NCBI RefSeq assembly: GCF_021764745.1
Contig: NZ_JAETXX010000005.1
Coordinates: forward strand, 62,001-126,000
Source: Joostella atrarenae
GTDB taxonomy: Bacteria; Bacteroidota; Bacteroidia; Flavobacteriales; Flavobacteriaceae
DNA: 64,000 bases
Reading direction: 5' to 3'
Under the pieces are notes generated by a model. That model was not told the origin of the DNA, made no database searches, and saw only the letters and a list, made by a program, of their open reading frames with translations. Made by a program: the position numbers and the translations under genes. The first letter of the stretch is position 1; every line of letters starts with the position of its first letter. Below are positions 27,095-35,155 of the stretch, in pieces.

Positions 27095-27140
27095 AATAAA
27101 AATGACTAGTTCAGCTAAGAACTAGTCATTTTTATTTTCA
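27095..27140. terminator. Bidirectional intrinsic terminator
   Basis: A perfect 13-base stem (AAATGACTAGTTC at 27100-27112, complement at 27119-27131) with a six-base loop is flanked by an A-rich and a T-rich run. It separates the lipoprotein gene from the converging glycosylation operon. Confidence 0.9.
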
Positions 27141-27168
27141 TTTTTGAGTTTAATTAACTCAAAATGTT

Positions 27169-27834
27169 TTACTCTTTATTATAAATGTATCCGTTTAATG
27201 GATATAGGAATATCAAAAAGAAAATCACTCCAAAAGCAAGTTCATAAACTTCCCACTTTCTATCTGGAGGGATAATAGCAACCAAAATAGTTGAAGCTAT
27301 AAAAGCAATTGTTTGGTGCCATTTTACTACAGGAACGGCGAATTTATCAGCTAAGTTTTTTACCCATTCCATTTTGCGGTATAATACTGGTAAAACCAAT
27401 AGGTAAATAACCATTGCTACCATTAATAATTGACTGAATATGATCTTGTTTATCTTTTTTCCTTCTACAACTAAGTTGTGTAAATTGGTTTCTTTTTGTG
27501 CATTATTTTGCAAAAAGTAATCTCCAGATTCGATTCCAAAAATACGTTGTCCCCAAGAGATTTCTTCTCCAGCACCAAAAAAGAACAATAAAGCGAAAAG
27601 GAACACGCCAATTTTCCAAGTAATAGGTTTTCCTTTGCTGATAGTGAATAAACGGAATAAGCAAAGTAAACTAATGAATAATAGCATAATTGCAGTTCCA
27701 GATTCTACCGCTTTATCTTCAGCGGCAAATGTATTATTAAAATATTCTGGATTACTAAATCCTAAATATAAACTAATAATAAAAATGATTGCTAGAAAAG
27801 CATATCCTAATTTTTCGGTTTTATTAATTGTCAT
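27169..27834 (-). CDS. Conserved multi-pass membrane protein with GEEISWGQR motif
   Basis: A 221-residue protein with six or seven hydrophobic helices. Between helices 3 and 4 it carries an unusual polar motif, GAGEEISWGQRIFG (residues 87-100, Glu90/Glu91), followed by a conserved-looking loop QKETNLHNL (residues 113-121). I recognise this as a recurrent but uncharacterised bacterial membrane family and cannot name a function. It is the last gene of a four-gene operon for lipid-linked sugar transfer and overlaps the upstream GT39 gene by 11 bases, so it probably acts on the same product. Confidence 0.7.
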   Translation of the reverse strand: MTINKTEKLGYAFLAIIFIISLYLGFSNPEYFNNTFAAEDKAVESGTAIMLLFISLLCLFRLFTISKGKPITWKIGVFLFALLFFFGAGEEISWGQRIFGIESGDYFLQNNAQKETNLHNLVVEGKKINKIIFSQLLMVAMVIYLLVLPVLYRKMEWVKNLADKFAVPVVKWHQTIAFIASTILVAIIPPDRKWEVYELAFGVIFFLIFLYPLNGYIYNKE

Positions 27835-29458
27835 AATTAACTTTTTTAATAATGTAAAAATTGCTTGTTAATCGGTTTTTATATGCGCGTTCGCCTGGAT
27901 TTGCTGTATAGTTAACATCATATTCTTCGATGAATTCTACAACATATTTATCTTCAAAGATACGTTTAAATTCTTCTTCATTATCTTTGTTAACTAAAAT
28001 CCCAAAGACACTTTCTTCAGGTATAGTTAGGTGTGACCCGTGTTTTATTTCTGGTGCAGTTCTCCCTAAATGCCAAATCATCTCCGGAGAGGGCTCTCCT
28101 AAAGAGTATAATTTTAAATTTGTTTTTAGGTTTTCAATGTTGTTATAATGATAGTTGGTATTAAATGTTTTTGCTAGTGGGAAACCAAAAACTAGAATGG
28201 TCATAATAAACGAAATAGTAAGGTAAAATACCTGCGCCATTTTTTTCTTCCTCAGAAAATAAAAAATGCATATTCCAATAGAAAAAAGAAATATTGATGT
28301 TACTATAAAGCTTAAATAAAAACCTTCGAGTTTATCCTTTAAAAATATAAATCCCCCGATAGGAAATGCTACTCCAATCAATCCAATTAATCCGAAGTTA
28401 AAGTAAACTGGAAAACGCTCTCCTTTTTTTAGCTCTTTAAAATGAAGGATTAAATATTCAATATAAAAAGCAGTGTTAAGTGCCATCGGAATAAGAACAG
28501 GCAATAAATATCTTGACTTTTTCTCAGGGATAATAGAAAGTAAAATAACGGAAGCCATTGTCCATGCAAAAGTGAATGTATAACCTTTTTTATCGCTAAC
28601 TCTATTTTTAAGGTATGGATAAAGTAAGGCTACAAAAGCAGGAATTGTCCATATCCCACTTTGGGTAAAAAAGCTCCAGTAATAATAAAAAGGGCGCACA
28701 TTATAACTTGTCCAATTTCCAGCCTCTTCTTTTGCTATATCAAGAAACGATTGTGGGTCTGCAATACGTACATATGCAAACCAAGAAATACCAATAAGTA
28801 GTCCTAATATGAGGCTAATAACAAATGGTAAAACTTTATTTTTCTTAACTTCTTCTTTATAGGTTATTCCGTAAGCGATTAAGAAAGGTAGCCATAATGC
28901 ATATAAAGAAACGGGGCCTTTACACAAAAAAGCAATTCCAAAGAAAACCCCAGAAATCAGCGAGTTTCGCCACAAATGCTCTTTATGTTTTAGCATCATT
29001 ATTAAATAATAAATACTAATAGACATAAAGCTATGGGTAAAAATATCCCATTGTCCATTTCTTCCAGAAAAAATGATGTAGAATGATGTTGCGAGAATTA
29101 ATGAAGCATAGAAGCTTAGCTTTTTATTGTTGAAAAGTAAGTTTGATATTTTATATACAAAGAAGACTAATATAATTGCAGATAGTGCTGCTGGAAGGCG
29201 TAAAGCAAATAAATTATGAACACCTAACAAACTAGCGCTAATTGCGGTAAGCCATGTTGGAAAAGGAGGCTTTTCGTACCTAGGAAAATCGTTCATAGTT
29301 GTAAGAATCCAATTTCCATTATGGAGCATTTCTCGTGCAGTGACGAAGTTACGAGCTTCCATAATATTAACGTAAATCACATTAAGATTGGTTAAGAAGA
29401 TGGCGATACAAACAAAAAGAATAATCTTAACTGTATTTTTTTCTATATAATCAATCAT
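27824..29458 (-). CDS. GT39/ArnT-like polyprenyl-phosphate-sugar glycosyltransferase
   Basis: A 544-residue integral membrane glycosyltransferase with about 11-12 helices. The first periplasmic loop holds the acidic region expected for a GT-C enzyme (ARNFVTAREMLHNGNWILTTMNDFPRYEKPPFPTWLTAISASLLG), matching the ArnT/PMT family PF13231-like pattern. It should transfer a sugar from a polyprenyl-phosphate carrier to a lipid or protein acceptor in the periplasm. It overlaps both neighbours by a few bases. The donor would be made by the GT2 enzyme at the head of the operon. Confidence 0.87.
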   Translation of the reverse strand: MIDYIEKNTVKIILFVCIAIFLTNLNVIYVNIMEARNFVTAREMLHNGNWILTTMNDFPRYEKPPFPTWLTAISASLLGVHNLFALRLPAALSAIILVFFVYKISNLLFNNKKLSFYASLILATSFYIIFSGRNGQWDIFTHSFMSISIYYLIMMLKHKEHLWRNSLISGVFFGIAFLCKGPVSLYALWLPFLIAYGITYKEEVKKNKVLPFVISLILGLLIGISWFAYVRIADPQSFLDIAKEEAGNWTSYNVRPFYYYWSFFTQSGIWTIPAFVALLYPYLKNRVSDKKGYTFTFAWTMASVILLSIIPEKKSRYLLPVLIPMALNTAFYIEYLILHFKELKKGERFPVYFNFGLIGLIGVAFPIGGFIFLKDKLEGFYLSFIVTSIFLFSIGICIFYFLRKKKMAQVFYLTISFIMTILVFGFPLAKTFNTNYHYNNIENLKTNLKLYSLGEPSPEMIWHLGRTAPEIKHGSHLTIPEESVFGILVNKDNEEEFKRIFEDKYVVEFIEEYDVNYTANPGERAYKNRLTSNFYIIKKVNYDN

Positions 29459-30074
29459 TTTGTTTTTTTAGAATGAATAGATTTCTGGCATATATAATAG
29501 TCCCTAAAGAATGCCCAACTAAAAGTACAGGATCTTTTCTGAAGATGGCATAACTCAATATAAGTAAAGCGCCTACCAGACTCAAAAGCCAAAAACCTGC
29601 TGGTAGTGAGGATTCTTTTCTTTTTTCTGAATAGATCCATTGGTAAATAAACCGAAAGGTAAATAGCACTTGCGCTACAATTCCTAAAGTTAGTAACCAA
29701 AAGGGGATATCTTCATTTTTAAACAAATCATCAACATCATAAGCATTGTTGTTATAACCATAAACGATGATAAGGATTGGAAAAATAAGTAAAAATATTC
29801 TAAGTAGCTTTGGAGCTTTTTGCCATTCTCCCTGCAACTGTAAATTTCTTATATAAATAAAATAAGTGAGCATTTGCCCTAGCATAATAGCAAAATCATC
29901 TCTTAGCCATCCATAAACAAATAATAGAAAAGAAGCGAATAGGCTTAATTTCCAAAATAAAGAAGGAGTTAGTACTTTTTTACTTTTTTCTGAAGCTAGC
30001 CATTGATAAATAAGCCTTCCCGAAAAGAGTATTTGTGCTAGGAAACCTATGGAATATATAATCCAATTTGCCAT
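29451..30074 (-). CDS. Membrane protein with duplicated lipid A biosynthesis N-terminal (LAB_N) domain
   Basis: A 207-residue membrane protein made of two LAB_N-like halves (PF07578). The first half spans about residues 5-80 (IGFLAQILFSGRLIYQWLASEK through LTYFIYIRNLQL) and the second about residues 110-200 (LGIVAQVLFTFRFIYQWIYSEK through LGTIIYARNLFIL). LAB_N modules usually occur singly, beside or fused to lipid glycosyltransferases. The internal duplication is seen directly. It lies between the GT2 and GT39 genes with an eight-base overlap, suggesting a carrier or partner role in the same reaction. Confidence 0.85.
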   Translation of the reverse strand: MANWIIYSIGFLAQILFSGRLIYQWLASEKSKKVLTPSLFWKLSLFASFLLFVYGWLRDDFAIMLGQMLTYFIYIRNLQLQGEWQKAPKLLRIFLLIFPILIIVYGYNNNAYDVDDLFKNEDIPFWLLTLGIVAQVLFTFRFIYQWIYSEKRKESSLPAGFWLLSLVGALLILSYAIFRKDPVLLVGHSLGTIIYARNLFILKKQND

Positions 30075-30788
30075 TTATCCCTTTTTAGCGATGGTATAAT
30101 TTATGTATTTTTTCTTCATCCATAAATAAGCAAAGCAGTCTTGAAGTGGACCAATTAATCGGTTCCAAAAACCAAACTTTGCGGTTCCTGCGATACGTGG
30201 AAAATGTTGTACTGGAATCTGAATAATTTTACCTTCTTGCAGTAATATCATTGCAGGTAAAAAACGATGCAATCCATTAAACATTGGAATACGTTTTGCA
30301 AAGTCTGTTTTTATAACTTTTAGCGGGCAACCAGTATCGTCCATTCCATCATGCGTAAATGTTCTTCTAATTCCGTTAGCAATGGTAGAAGACATATTTT
30401 TAACGAATGAATCTTTTCTATTTGCACGTACTCCCGTTACCAAATCATAATGTTCTGTATGATTTAAAAGAAGATTAAAATCTTCAGGAGCTGTTTGTAA
30501 GTCGGAGTCAATGTATCCTAAAAGAGGAGTGTCAACATAATCAAACCCCGCTTTAATAGCGGCACTTAATCCTCTATTTTCTAAAAAAGAGATGTATTCA
30601 AAATGTGGAGAACGAGCACAGATACTTTCTATAAGTTCCTGACTTTTATCTTTAGAACCGTCATTTACAAAAAGTACTTTCGTAGTTTTTGTTGCTATTT
30701 CGAAGTATTTGATAAATTCTTTTTCGACTCTATCAAGATTGTCTTCTTCGTTATAAACCGGAACAATTATCGTAAACTCGTAATCCAT
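30075..30788 (-). CDS. GT2 family glycosyltransferase (dolichyl/undecaprenyl-phosphate-sugar synthase-like)
   Basis: A 237-residue GT-A glycosyltransferase. Motifs are FTIIVPVYNEEDNLDRV, FVNDGSKDKS, NRGLSAAIKAGFDYVDTPLLGYIDSDLQTAPED (with the DxD motif) and HRFLPAMILLQEGKI. It lacks C-terminal membrane helices. The family transfers a sugar from a nucleotide donor to a polyprenyl phosphate; ArnC and DPM1 are relatives. It heads the operon and would feed the GT39 enzyme. A -7 box match (TACCTTTG, minus strand 30833-30840) lies 45 bases before the ATG. Confidence 0.9.
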   Translation of the reverse strand: MDYEFTIIVPVYNEEDNLDRVEKEFIKYFEIATKTTKVLFVNDGSKDKSQELIESICARSPHFEYISFLENRGLSAAIKAGFDYVDTPLLGYIDSDLQTAPEDFNLLLNHTEHYDLVTGVRANRKDSFVKNMSSTIANGIRRTFTHDGMDDTGCPLKVIKTDFAKRIPMFNGLHRFLPAMILLQEGKIIQIPVQHFPRIAGTAKFGFWNRLIGPLQDCFAYLWMKKKYINYTIAKKG

Positions 30789-30832
30789 ATATCTAAACTA
30801 TTTTTTGAGCTCTTTTTGAGACAAAAGATTTG

Positions 30833-30840
30833 CAAAGGTA
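30833..30840 (-). promoter_or_regulatory. Candidate -7 box for the GT2/LAB_N/GT39 operon
   Basis: TACCTTTG on the minus strand exactly matches TAnnTTTG. No TTG lies at the preferred 17-23 base spacing, so the assignment is tentative. Confidence 0.4.
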
Positions 30841-30857
30841 GGTATTTAGCGCAATAA

Positions 30858-31937
30858 TTATAATAAAGTAAGTAAATATTGAGCTGCCGCAAATGGCGTT
30901 GTTTTATTAAGCTCGATTGTTTTTATTTGTATCTCTAAGGCTTCTTTGATTTTTTTATTCTGATAGAAGTTTGATTTTATATGGTCATTAATAGTTTGAT
31001 AGAGCCAAAATTTATTCTGCTCTTTTCTTTTGTTTATAAAATCGTCATCACTTTTAGACTTTTGTATATATTCTTCAAGGAGTTTCCAAACCTTCTCTAT
31101 TCCTATGTTTTCAGTAGCTGAAGTTAAAAGCACTTTAGGAATCCAACCATTTTTTTTAGGTGGATAAAGATGGAGTGCTCTATTGAATTCTGTTTTTGCA
31201 ATTTTTGCTTTTTTCAGGTTATCTCCATCTGCTTTATTAATAACAATGGCATCTGCAAGTTCTATAATCCCCCTTTTAATTCCTTGAAGTTCATCTCCAG
31301 CTCCGGCTAACTTCAGTAATAAAAAAAAATCTACCATACTATGAACAGCAGTTTCACTTTGTCCGACACCTACAGTTTCAATAAAAATAGTTTTAAAACC
31401 ACAGGCTTCACATAAAATAATGCTTTCTCTAGTTTTTTGAGCAACGCCCCCTAAAGACGATCCTGCTGGTGAAGGGCGGATATAAACATGCTCATTTTTA
31501 ACGAGGTCTTCCATGCGGGTTTTATCTCCCAAAATACTTCCTTTTGTAACCGAACTGCTTGGATCTACTGCTAAAACAGCAAGTTTATTTTCTTTATTAG
31601 CAATGGTGTTTCCCAAAGCCTCTATAAAAGTACTTTTTCCAACTCCAGGGACCCCTGTAATTCCTATTCTAATGGAATTATTTGCATGCGGAAGGCATAA
31701 GTTTAGAACCGCATTAGCCTTTTCTGTGTGCTCAGGATTAGAACTCTCTATAAGTGTTATGGCGCGACTTAAAGCAATGGTATCTCCATTAATAATAGAG
31801 GAAGCCAATTTTTCTGCTGAAATGTTTTCACTTCTCCTAGCTTTAAATTTAGCAATAGCAGCTGCATTTGTTATTTCGTTTATAGAAATACCTTCTTTGT
31901 CTTTTAAAGTGGATTTATGTGGTTTTTTGGTAGGCAA
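30858..31937 (-). CDS. meaB: Methylmalonyl-CoA mutase-associated G-protein chaperone MeaB
   Basis: A 359-residue G3E-family GTPase. It has Walker A GVPGVGKST, switch region ETVGVGQSE, guanine-specificity motif INKADGDN and an N-terminal helical arm. MeaB protects and reloads adenosylcobalamin-dependent methylmalonyl-CoA mutase. No mutase gene is visible in this window, although the two are often neighbours. No in-frame ATG exists near the start. The frame begins with TTG (reading MPTKKPHKS), which fits the family's Lys-rich N-terminus. Confidence 0.92.
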   Translation of the reverse strand: MPTKKPHKSTLKDKEGISINEITNAAAIAKFKARRSENISAEKLASSIINGDTIALSRAITLIESSNPEHTEKANAVLNLCLPHANNSIRIGITGVPGVGKSTFIEALGNTIANKENKLAVLAVDPSSSVTKGSILGDKTRMEDLVKNEHVYIRPSPAGSSLGGVAQKTRESIILCEACGFKTIFIETVGVGQSETAVHSMVDFFLLLKLAGAGDELQGIKRGIIELADAIVINKADGDNLKKAKIAKTEFNRALHLYPPKKNGWIPKVLLTSATENIGIEKVWKLLEEYIQKSKSDDDFINKRKEQNKFWLYQTINDHIKSNFYQNKKIKEALEIQIKTIELNKTTPFAAAQYLLTLL

Positions 31938-32030
31938 AATGGCAAAATTTTAAAACAAATTTAATAACTAATATTGTGATATTCTGTCTTATTAAGGGTA
32001 TATTAGGGTTAAATTAAAAAATAAATAGAA

Positions 32031-32456
32031 ATGAAAGCATTATATAAGGCTAGTGCAACGACCACTGGCGGAAGAGCAGGACACGTAAAAAGCGACGATG
32101 GAGTAATTGATATGAAGCTAGAATTACCTAAAGAATTAGGAGGTAATGGTGGTGAATTTACAAATCCAGAGCAGCTATTTGCAGCAGGTTATTCTGCGTG
32201 TTTTGGAAGCGCATTGCAACATGTAGCTAAAGAAAAAAAGGTAGATATAGGAACTGATTTTGATGTAAAAGCTACTGTAGGAATCGGAAAGCATCCTGAA
32301 TTGGGAGGTTTTCTACTAGAAGTAGTCTTAGACGTAACCATACCAGGAATAGATGAAGAGGTAGGGGAAGAGCTTGTTAACGAAGCGCATGAAGTTTGTC
32401 CTTATTCTAGAGCAACCGAAGACAATATAGATGTAACATTAAATTTAATGGTATAA
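32031..32456 (+). CDS. ohr: Organic hydroperoxide resistance protein (Ohr/OsmC family)
   Basis: A 141-residue thiol peroxidase with the Ohr signature: Cys57 in GYSACFGSALQ and Cys123 in EVCPYSRAT, with the conserved Arg15 and Glu47 positions. It detoxifies organic and fatty acid hydroperoxides using lipoylated proteins as reductant. No MarR-type OhrR regulator lies beside it. A strong terminator follows directly. Confidence 0.94.
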   Translation: MKALYKASATTTGGRAGHVKSDDGVIDMKLELPKELGGNGGEFTNPEQLFAAGYSACFGSALQHVAKEKKVDIGTDFDVKATVGIGKHPELGGFLLEVVLDVTIPGIDEEVGEELVNEAHEVCPYSRATEDNIDVTLNLMV

Positions 32457-32485
32457 TTATATCATTAAAAAAATGTATGATAATA

Positions 32486-32520
32486 CGACCTCAGAATTAC
32501 TCAATTCTGAGGTTTTTTAT
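32486..32520 (+). terminator. Intrinsic terminator after ohr
   Basis: ACCTCAGAATT pairs perfectly with AATTCTGAGGT around an ACTC loop, followed by six T residues. Confidence 0.92.
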
Positions 32521-32531
32521 ATTCATTAATA

Positions 32532-32936
32532 ATGAAAATTAAAAAGATAAAGGCCGAGCAGACTTGGGAAATAAGACATAAAGTGATGTGGCCTAATAAG
32601 CCGTTAGCATATGTAAAGATTTCTAATGATTTGGAGGGATTGCATTATGGACTATTTATAGCGGATAAATTAGTTTCCGTAGTTTCTCTATTTATAAAAG
32701 GAGAAGTTGCACAATTTAGAAAATTTGCAACTTGCATCGATGAGCAGGGGAAAGGGTACGGTTCTTTTTTATTAAATAATCTTTTAAAAGAAAGAATACC
32801 TTCAGATGTAAAAAGAATATGGTGCAATGCCCGGGTTGATAAAATAACGTTTTATCAAAAATTTGGATTTGTAGCAACACAAGAAACCTTTACAAAAGGG
32901 GGAATTGATTATGTTATTATGGAAAAACTATTTTAA
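32532..32936 (+). CDS. GNAT family N-acetyltransferase
   Basis: A 134-residue acetyltransferase with the acetyl-CoA-binding motif A in EQGKGYGSFLLNNLL and the C-terminal beta-strand region ITFYQKFGFVATQETF. The N-terminal IRHKVMWPNKP matches a small GNAT subgroup found in Bacteroidota. The substrate is unknown. Its last nine bases overlap the end of the converging galM gene. Confidence 0.88.
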   Translation: MKIKKIKAEQTWEIRHKVMWPNKPLAYVKISNDLEGLHYGLFIADKLVSVVSLFIKGEVAQFRKFATCIDEQGKGYGSFLLNNLLKERIPSDVKRIWCNARVDKITFYQKFGFVATQETFTKGGIDYVIMEKLF

Positions 32937-33881
32937 ATTAAAAGTCAAAGTAGTTTCATTTGTATAGTGTTCTCCTTTTTTTAATTCTGTAGATAGAAAA
33001 TTATTATGATTAGGAGAATCAGAGAATTTTTCTGTTTCAAAACAAATACTAGGGTATCTTTCCAAAGGTTTGTTGGATATCTTAGATTCATCCATAGTTT
33101 CTGGTGTATAAACTACAACTCCGGGTTGGTTGGAAGCAACAATCATTTCAATGCCACTCTCTTCACTGTATATTTTAGCTAGCGGTTCCTTCTCATCCAA
33201 AACATAAGTGTCGTCTATCCCTTTAAACTCATAATCACTATTAATTTTTCTTTTCTCACGGAAATCATAATGGGTGCTTTCTACAGCTTTATATTTCCCT
33301 GTTGGGATTGCGTTTTCATCTGTATCGAGAATGTTTTTGGCATTTATCTGTAATTCATGATCCAAGATGCTGCCCTTGCCATTTAAGTTATAATAGTTAT
33401 GATTGGTAAGATTTAGAACAGTATCTTGATCTGATTCTCCTTCGAATAAAATAGTGAGTTCATTTTTTATCAGTGTATAGGTAACATATACTTTTAGGTT
33501 TCCAGGATAGCCTTCTTCCATATCTTTACTGAAGTAAGAATACTTAATACTAGGATTTTCTCCTTCGGTGATACTTTCCATTTCCCAGGTTTTAAAAGAA
33601 AACCCTTCTTTACCTCCATGTAAATGAGCATCGTTTTTTGTGTAGAGGTCGTATTGTTTTCCGTTCAATTTAAATCCTTCTTTTCTAATTCTACCAGCAA
33701 AACGTCCAACGGAAGCACCGAGGTAATTTGAATTGTGTTTATAATTCTCCAATTCCTTAAAACTGATAACTACATTTACATCATTTCCATTTCTATCTTT
33801 TGTAATCAATTGGTGTATTGTAGCTCCATAATCAATAGTAACTAATTTTATAAGGCTGTTTTCTATTGTATATTTTTTCAT
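32928..33881 (-). CDS. galM: Aldose 1-epimerase (galactose mutarotase)
   Basis: A 317-residue beta-sandwich enzyme with conserved GASVGRFAGRI, HLHGGKEGFSFKTW and LTNHNYYNLNG, containing the active-site His residues, plus CFETEKFSDSPNH near the C-terminus. It interconverts anomers of aldoses. There is no galactose gene cluster next to it. It converges with the GNAT gene and shares its 3' end. Confidence 0.92.
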   Translation of the reverse strand: MKKYTIENSLIKLVTIDYGATIHQLITKDRNGNDVNVVISFKELENYKHNSNYLGASVGRFAGRIRKEGFKLNGKQYDLYTKNDAHLHGGKEGFSFKTWEMESITEGENPSIKYSYFSKDMEEGYPGNLKVYVTYTLIKNELTILFEGESDQDTVLNLTNHNYYNLNGKGSILDHELQINAKNILDTDENAIPTGKYKAVESTHYDFREKRKINSDYEFKGIDDTYVLDEKEPLAKIYSEESGIEMIVASNQPGVVVYTPETMDESKISNKPLERYPSICFETEKFSDSPNHNNFLSTELKKGEHYTNETTLTFNLK

Positions 33882-33965
33882 CAGAAGTGAAGGTCTTTTA
33901 TTATTGTTGAAAGGCTAAATTACGAAAATGTAATTAGTGTTTAATTGTAACTTTATAGAAATTAA

Positions 33966-33991
33966 TGCAACGTTTTATTTTTTGAATCGTC
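33966..33991 (+). promoter_or_regulatory. ECF-type promoter P1 (TGCAAC-N16-CGTC) for sigma operon at 34039
   Basis: TGCAAC at 33966-33971 and CGTC at 33988-33991 are separated by 16 bases, about 47 bases before the sigma factor ATG. The layout matches the -35/-10 of well-studied ECF sigma factors such as B. subtilis SigW, SigM and SigX. Start of transcription would fall near 33998-34000. It is one of five similar sites in the window. Confidence 0.65.
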
Positions 33992-33998
33992 TTTAGAG

Positions 33999-34046
33999 AT
34001 GAATAGTAACCATAACCAACTAAAAGAAGCAAGCCGGCATGCTTGA
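33999..34046 (+). CDS. Possible 15-codon leader ORF overlapping the ECF sigma start
   Basis: An ATG at 33999 opens a frame MNSNHNQLKEASRHA that ends at 34046, overlapping the sigma ATG (34039) by eight bases in another frame. It begins where transcription from promoter P1 is predicted to start, so it could be read as a leaderless start that modulates sigma translation. It may be chance; no homology evidence. Confidence 0.2.
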   Translation: MNSNHNQLKEASRHA

Positions 34047-34581
34047 AATTGATTTAATTGAGAAGTGTAAGAACAACGATCGGAAGTCGCAAATGAGACT
34101 TTACGATATGTATTGCGATGGCATGTATTGTATTTCTATGCGTTATGTAAAGAATACAAATGATGCACAAGATGTTATGCAAGAAGCTTTTATTAAGGCA
34201 TTTCAGAAATTAGATCAGTTTAAAGCAGAAGTGACTTTTGGAGCTTGGTTAAAGCGAATTGTAATTAATAAGTGTTTAGACTTTTTAAAATCAAAGCAGC
34301 AATTTCAAATCTCTATCGAGGAAACAGATTTACAGTTAGTAGCTGATAATAATTGGAAAGTTGATGAAGATGTAGATGTTTCTGAGGTTAAAAAAGCGAT
34401 AGAGGAGCTTCCTGAAAAGTATAAATATGTTTTGATGCTTTACTTAATTGAAGGGTATGACCATGAGGAGATTTCTCAGATATTAGGAATAAATAATACT
34501 ACATCAAGAACTCATTTGTTAAGAGGGAAGCAGAAATTAAAAATGCTTTTAAAAGAAAAGAATTATGGCAAAGGATATTAA
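34039..34581 (+). CDS. ECF-type RNA polymerase sigma factor (operon with PMPP-repeat protein)
   Basis: A 180-residue sigma factor. Region 2 has MRYVKNTNDAQDVMQEAFIKAFQKL and TFGAWLKRIVINKCLDF, and region 4 has LYLIEGYDHEEISQILGINNTTSRTHLLRGKQKLK. It is preceded by an ECF-type promoter of the kind such factors recognise, so autoregulation is likely. Its stop overlaps the next gene by 17 bases. With its partner genes it forms a three-gene operon for an extracytoplasmic response. Confidence 0.94.
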   Translation: MLEIDLIEKCKNNDRKSQMRLYDMYCDGMYCISMRYVKNTNDAQDVMQEAFIKAFQKLDQFKAEVTFGAWLKRIVINKCLDFLKSKQQFQISIEETDLQLVADNNWKVDEDVDVSEVKKAIEELPEKYKYVLMLYLIEGYDHEEISQILGINNTTSRTHLLRGKQKLKMLLKEKNYGKGY

Positions 34582-35155
34582 AGAGCTATTAAATAACGAC
34601 TCAGAAGAGCAAATACAAAGATTGCCTAAAGGTCATCGTGAACGTTTTGCAGATCTTTTAGAGAAAGAACTTCCAAAGAAAAAAGAGAAAAAATCTTTTA
34701 TGCTATGGAAAGTTGCAGCTGCTATCGTCGTAATTTTTGGAGTTGGGATGGGTGTCTTTATGAATAATAAAGATGTTTCAGAGGATACTGTTGTTGATGT
34801 TCAGCAAAAGAAAGAGAATTCTGAAGATTCTAAAATTACGTTAGGAGATATCTCTCCAGATTTAAAAAAGGTAGAGCAATACTATGTAGCCAATATTAAC
34901 TTAGAACTCGCTGATATCGATTTGACAGCAGCTAATAAAAAGCTGTTAGATGGTTATATGAATCGGCTTTCAGAATTAAATGATGCATATAATGAGTTAA
35001 CCGTCGAGTTGAATAAAGTAGGTCCGAATAGTCAAACCATTGATGCGCTTATCAATAATTTACAATTACGTTTACAGTTACTATACCGATTAAAAGAAAA
35101 GATCAAAGAACTTAAAGAAACTGAAAATGAAAAATTCAATGACAAAAATGTATAG
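34565..35155 (+). CDS. Putative single-pass anti-sigma factor
   Basis: A 196-residue protein. It has a cytoplasmic N-terminal part (residues 1-43, with LPKGHRERFADLLEKELPKKK), one membrane helix (about 44-67) and an extracytoplasmic helical region that includes TLGDISPDLKKVEQYYVANINLELADIDLT. The topology and its 17-base overlap with the sigma gene fit a membrane anti-sigma regulator, though it lacks a zinc-binding HxxxCxxC motif. It overlaps the next gene by 29 bases. Confidence 0.75.
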   Translation: MAKDIKELLNNDSEEQIQRLPKGHRERFADLLEKELPKKKEKKSFMLWKVAAAIVVIFGVGMGVFMNNKDVSEDTVVDVQQKKENSEDSKITLGDISPDLKKVEQYYVANINLELADIDLTAANKKLLDGYMNRLSELNDAYNELTVELNKVGPNSQTIDALINNLQLRLQLLYRLKEKIKELKETENEKFNDKNV

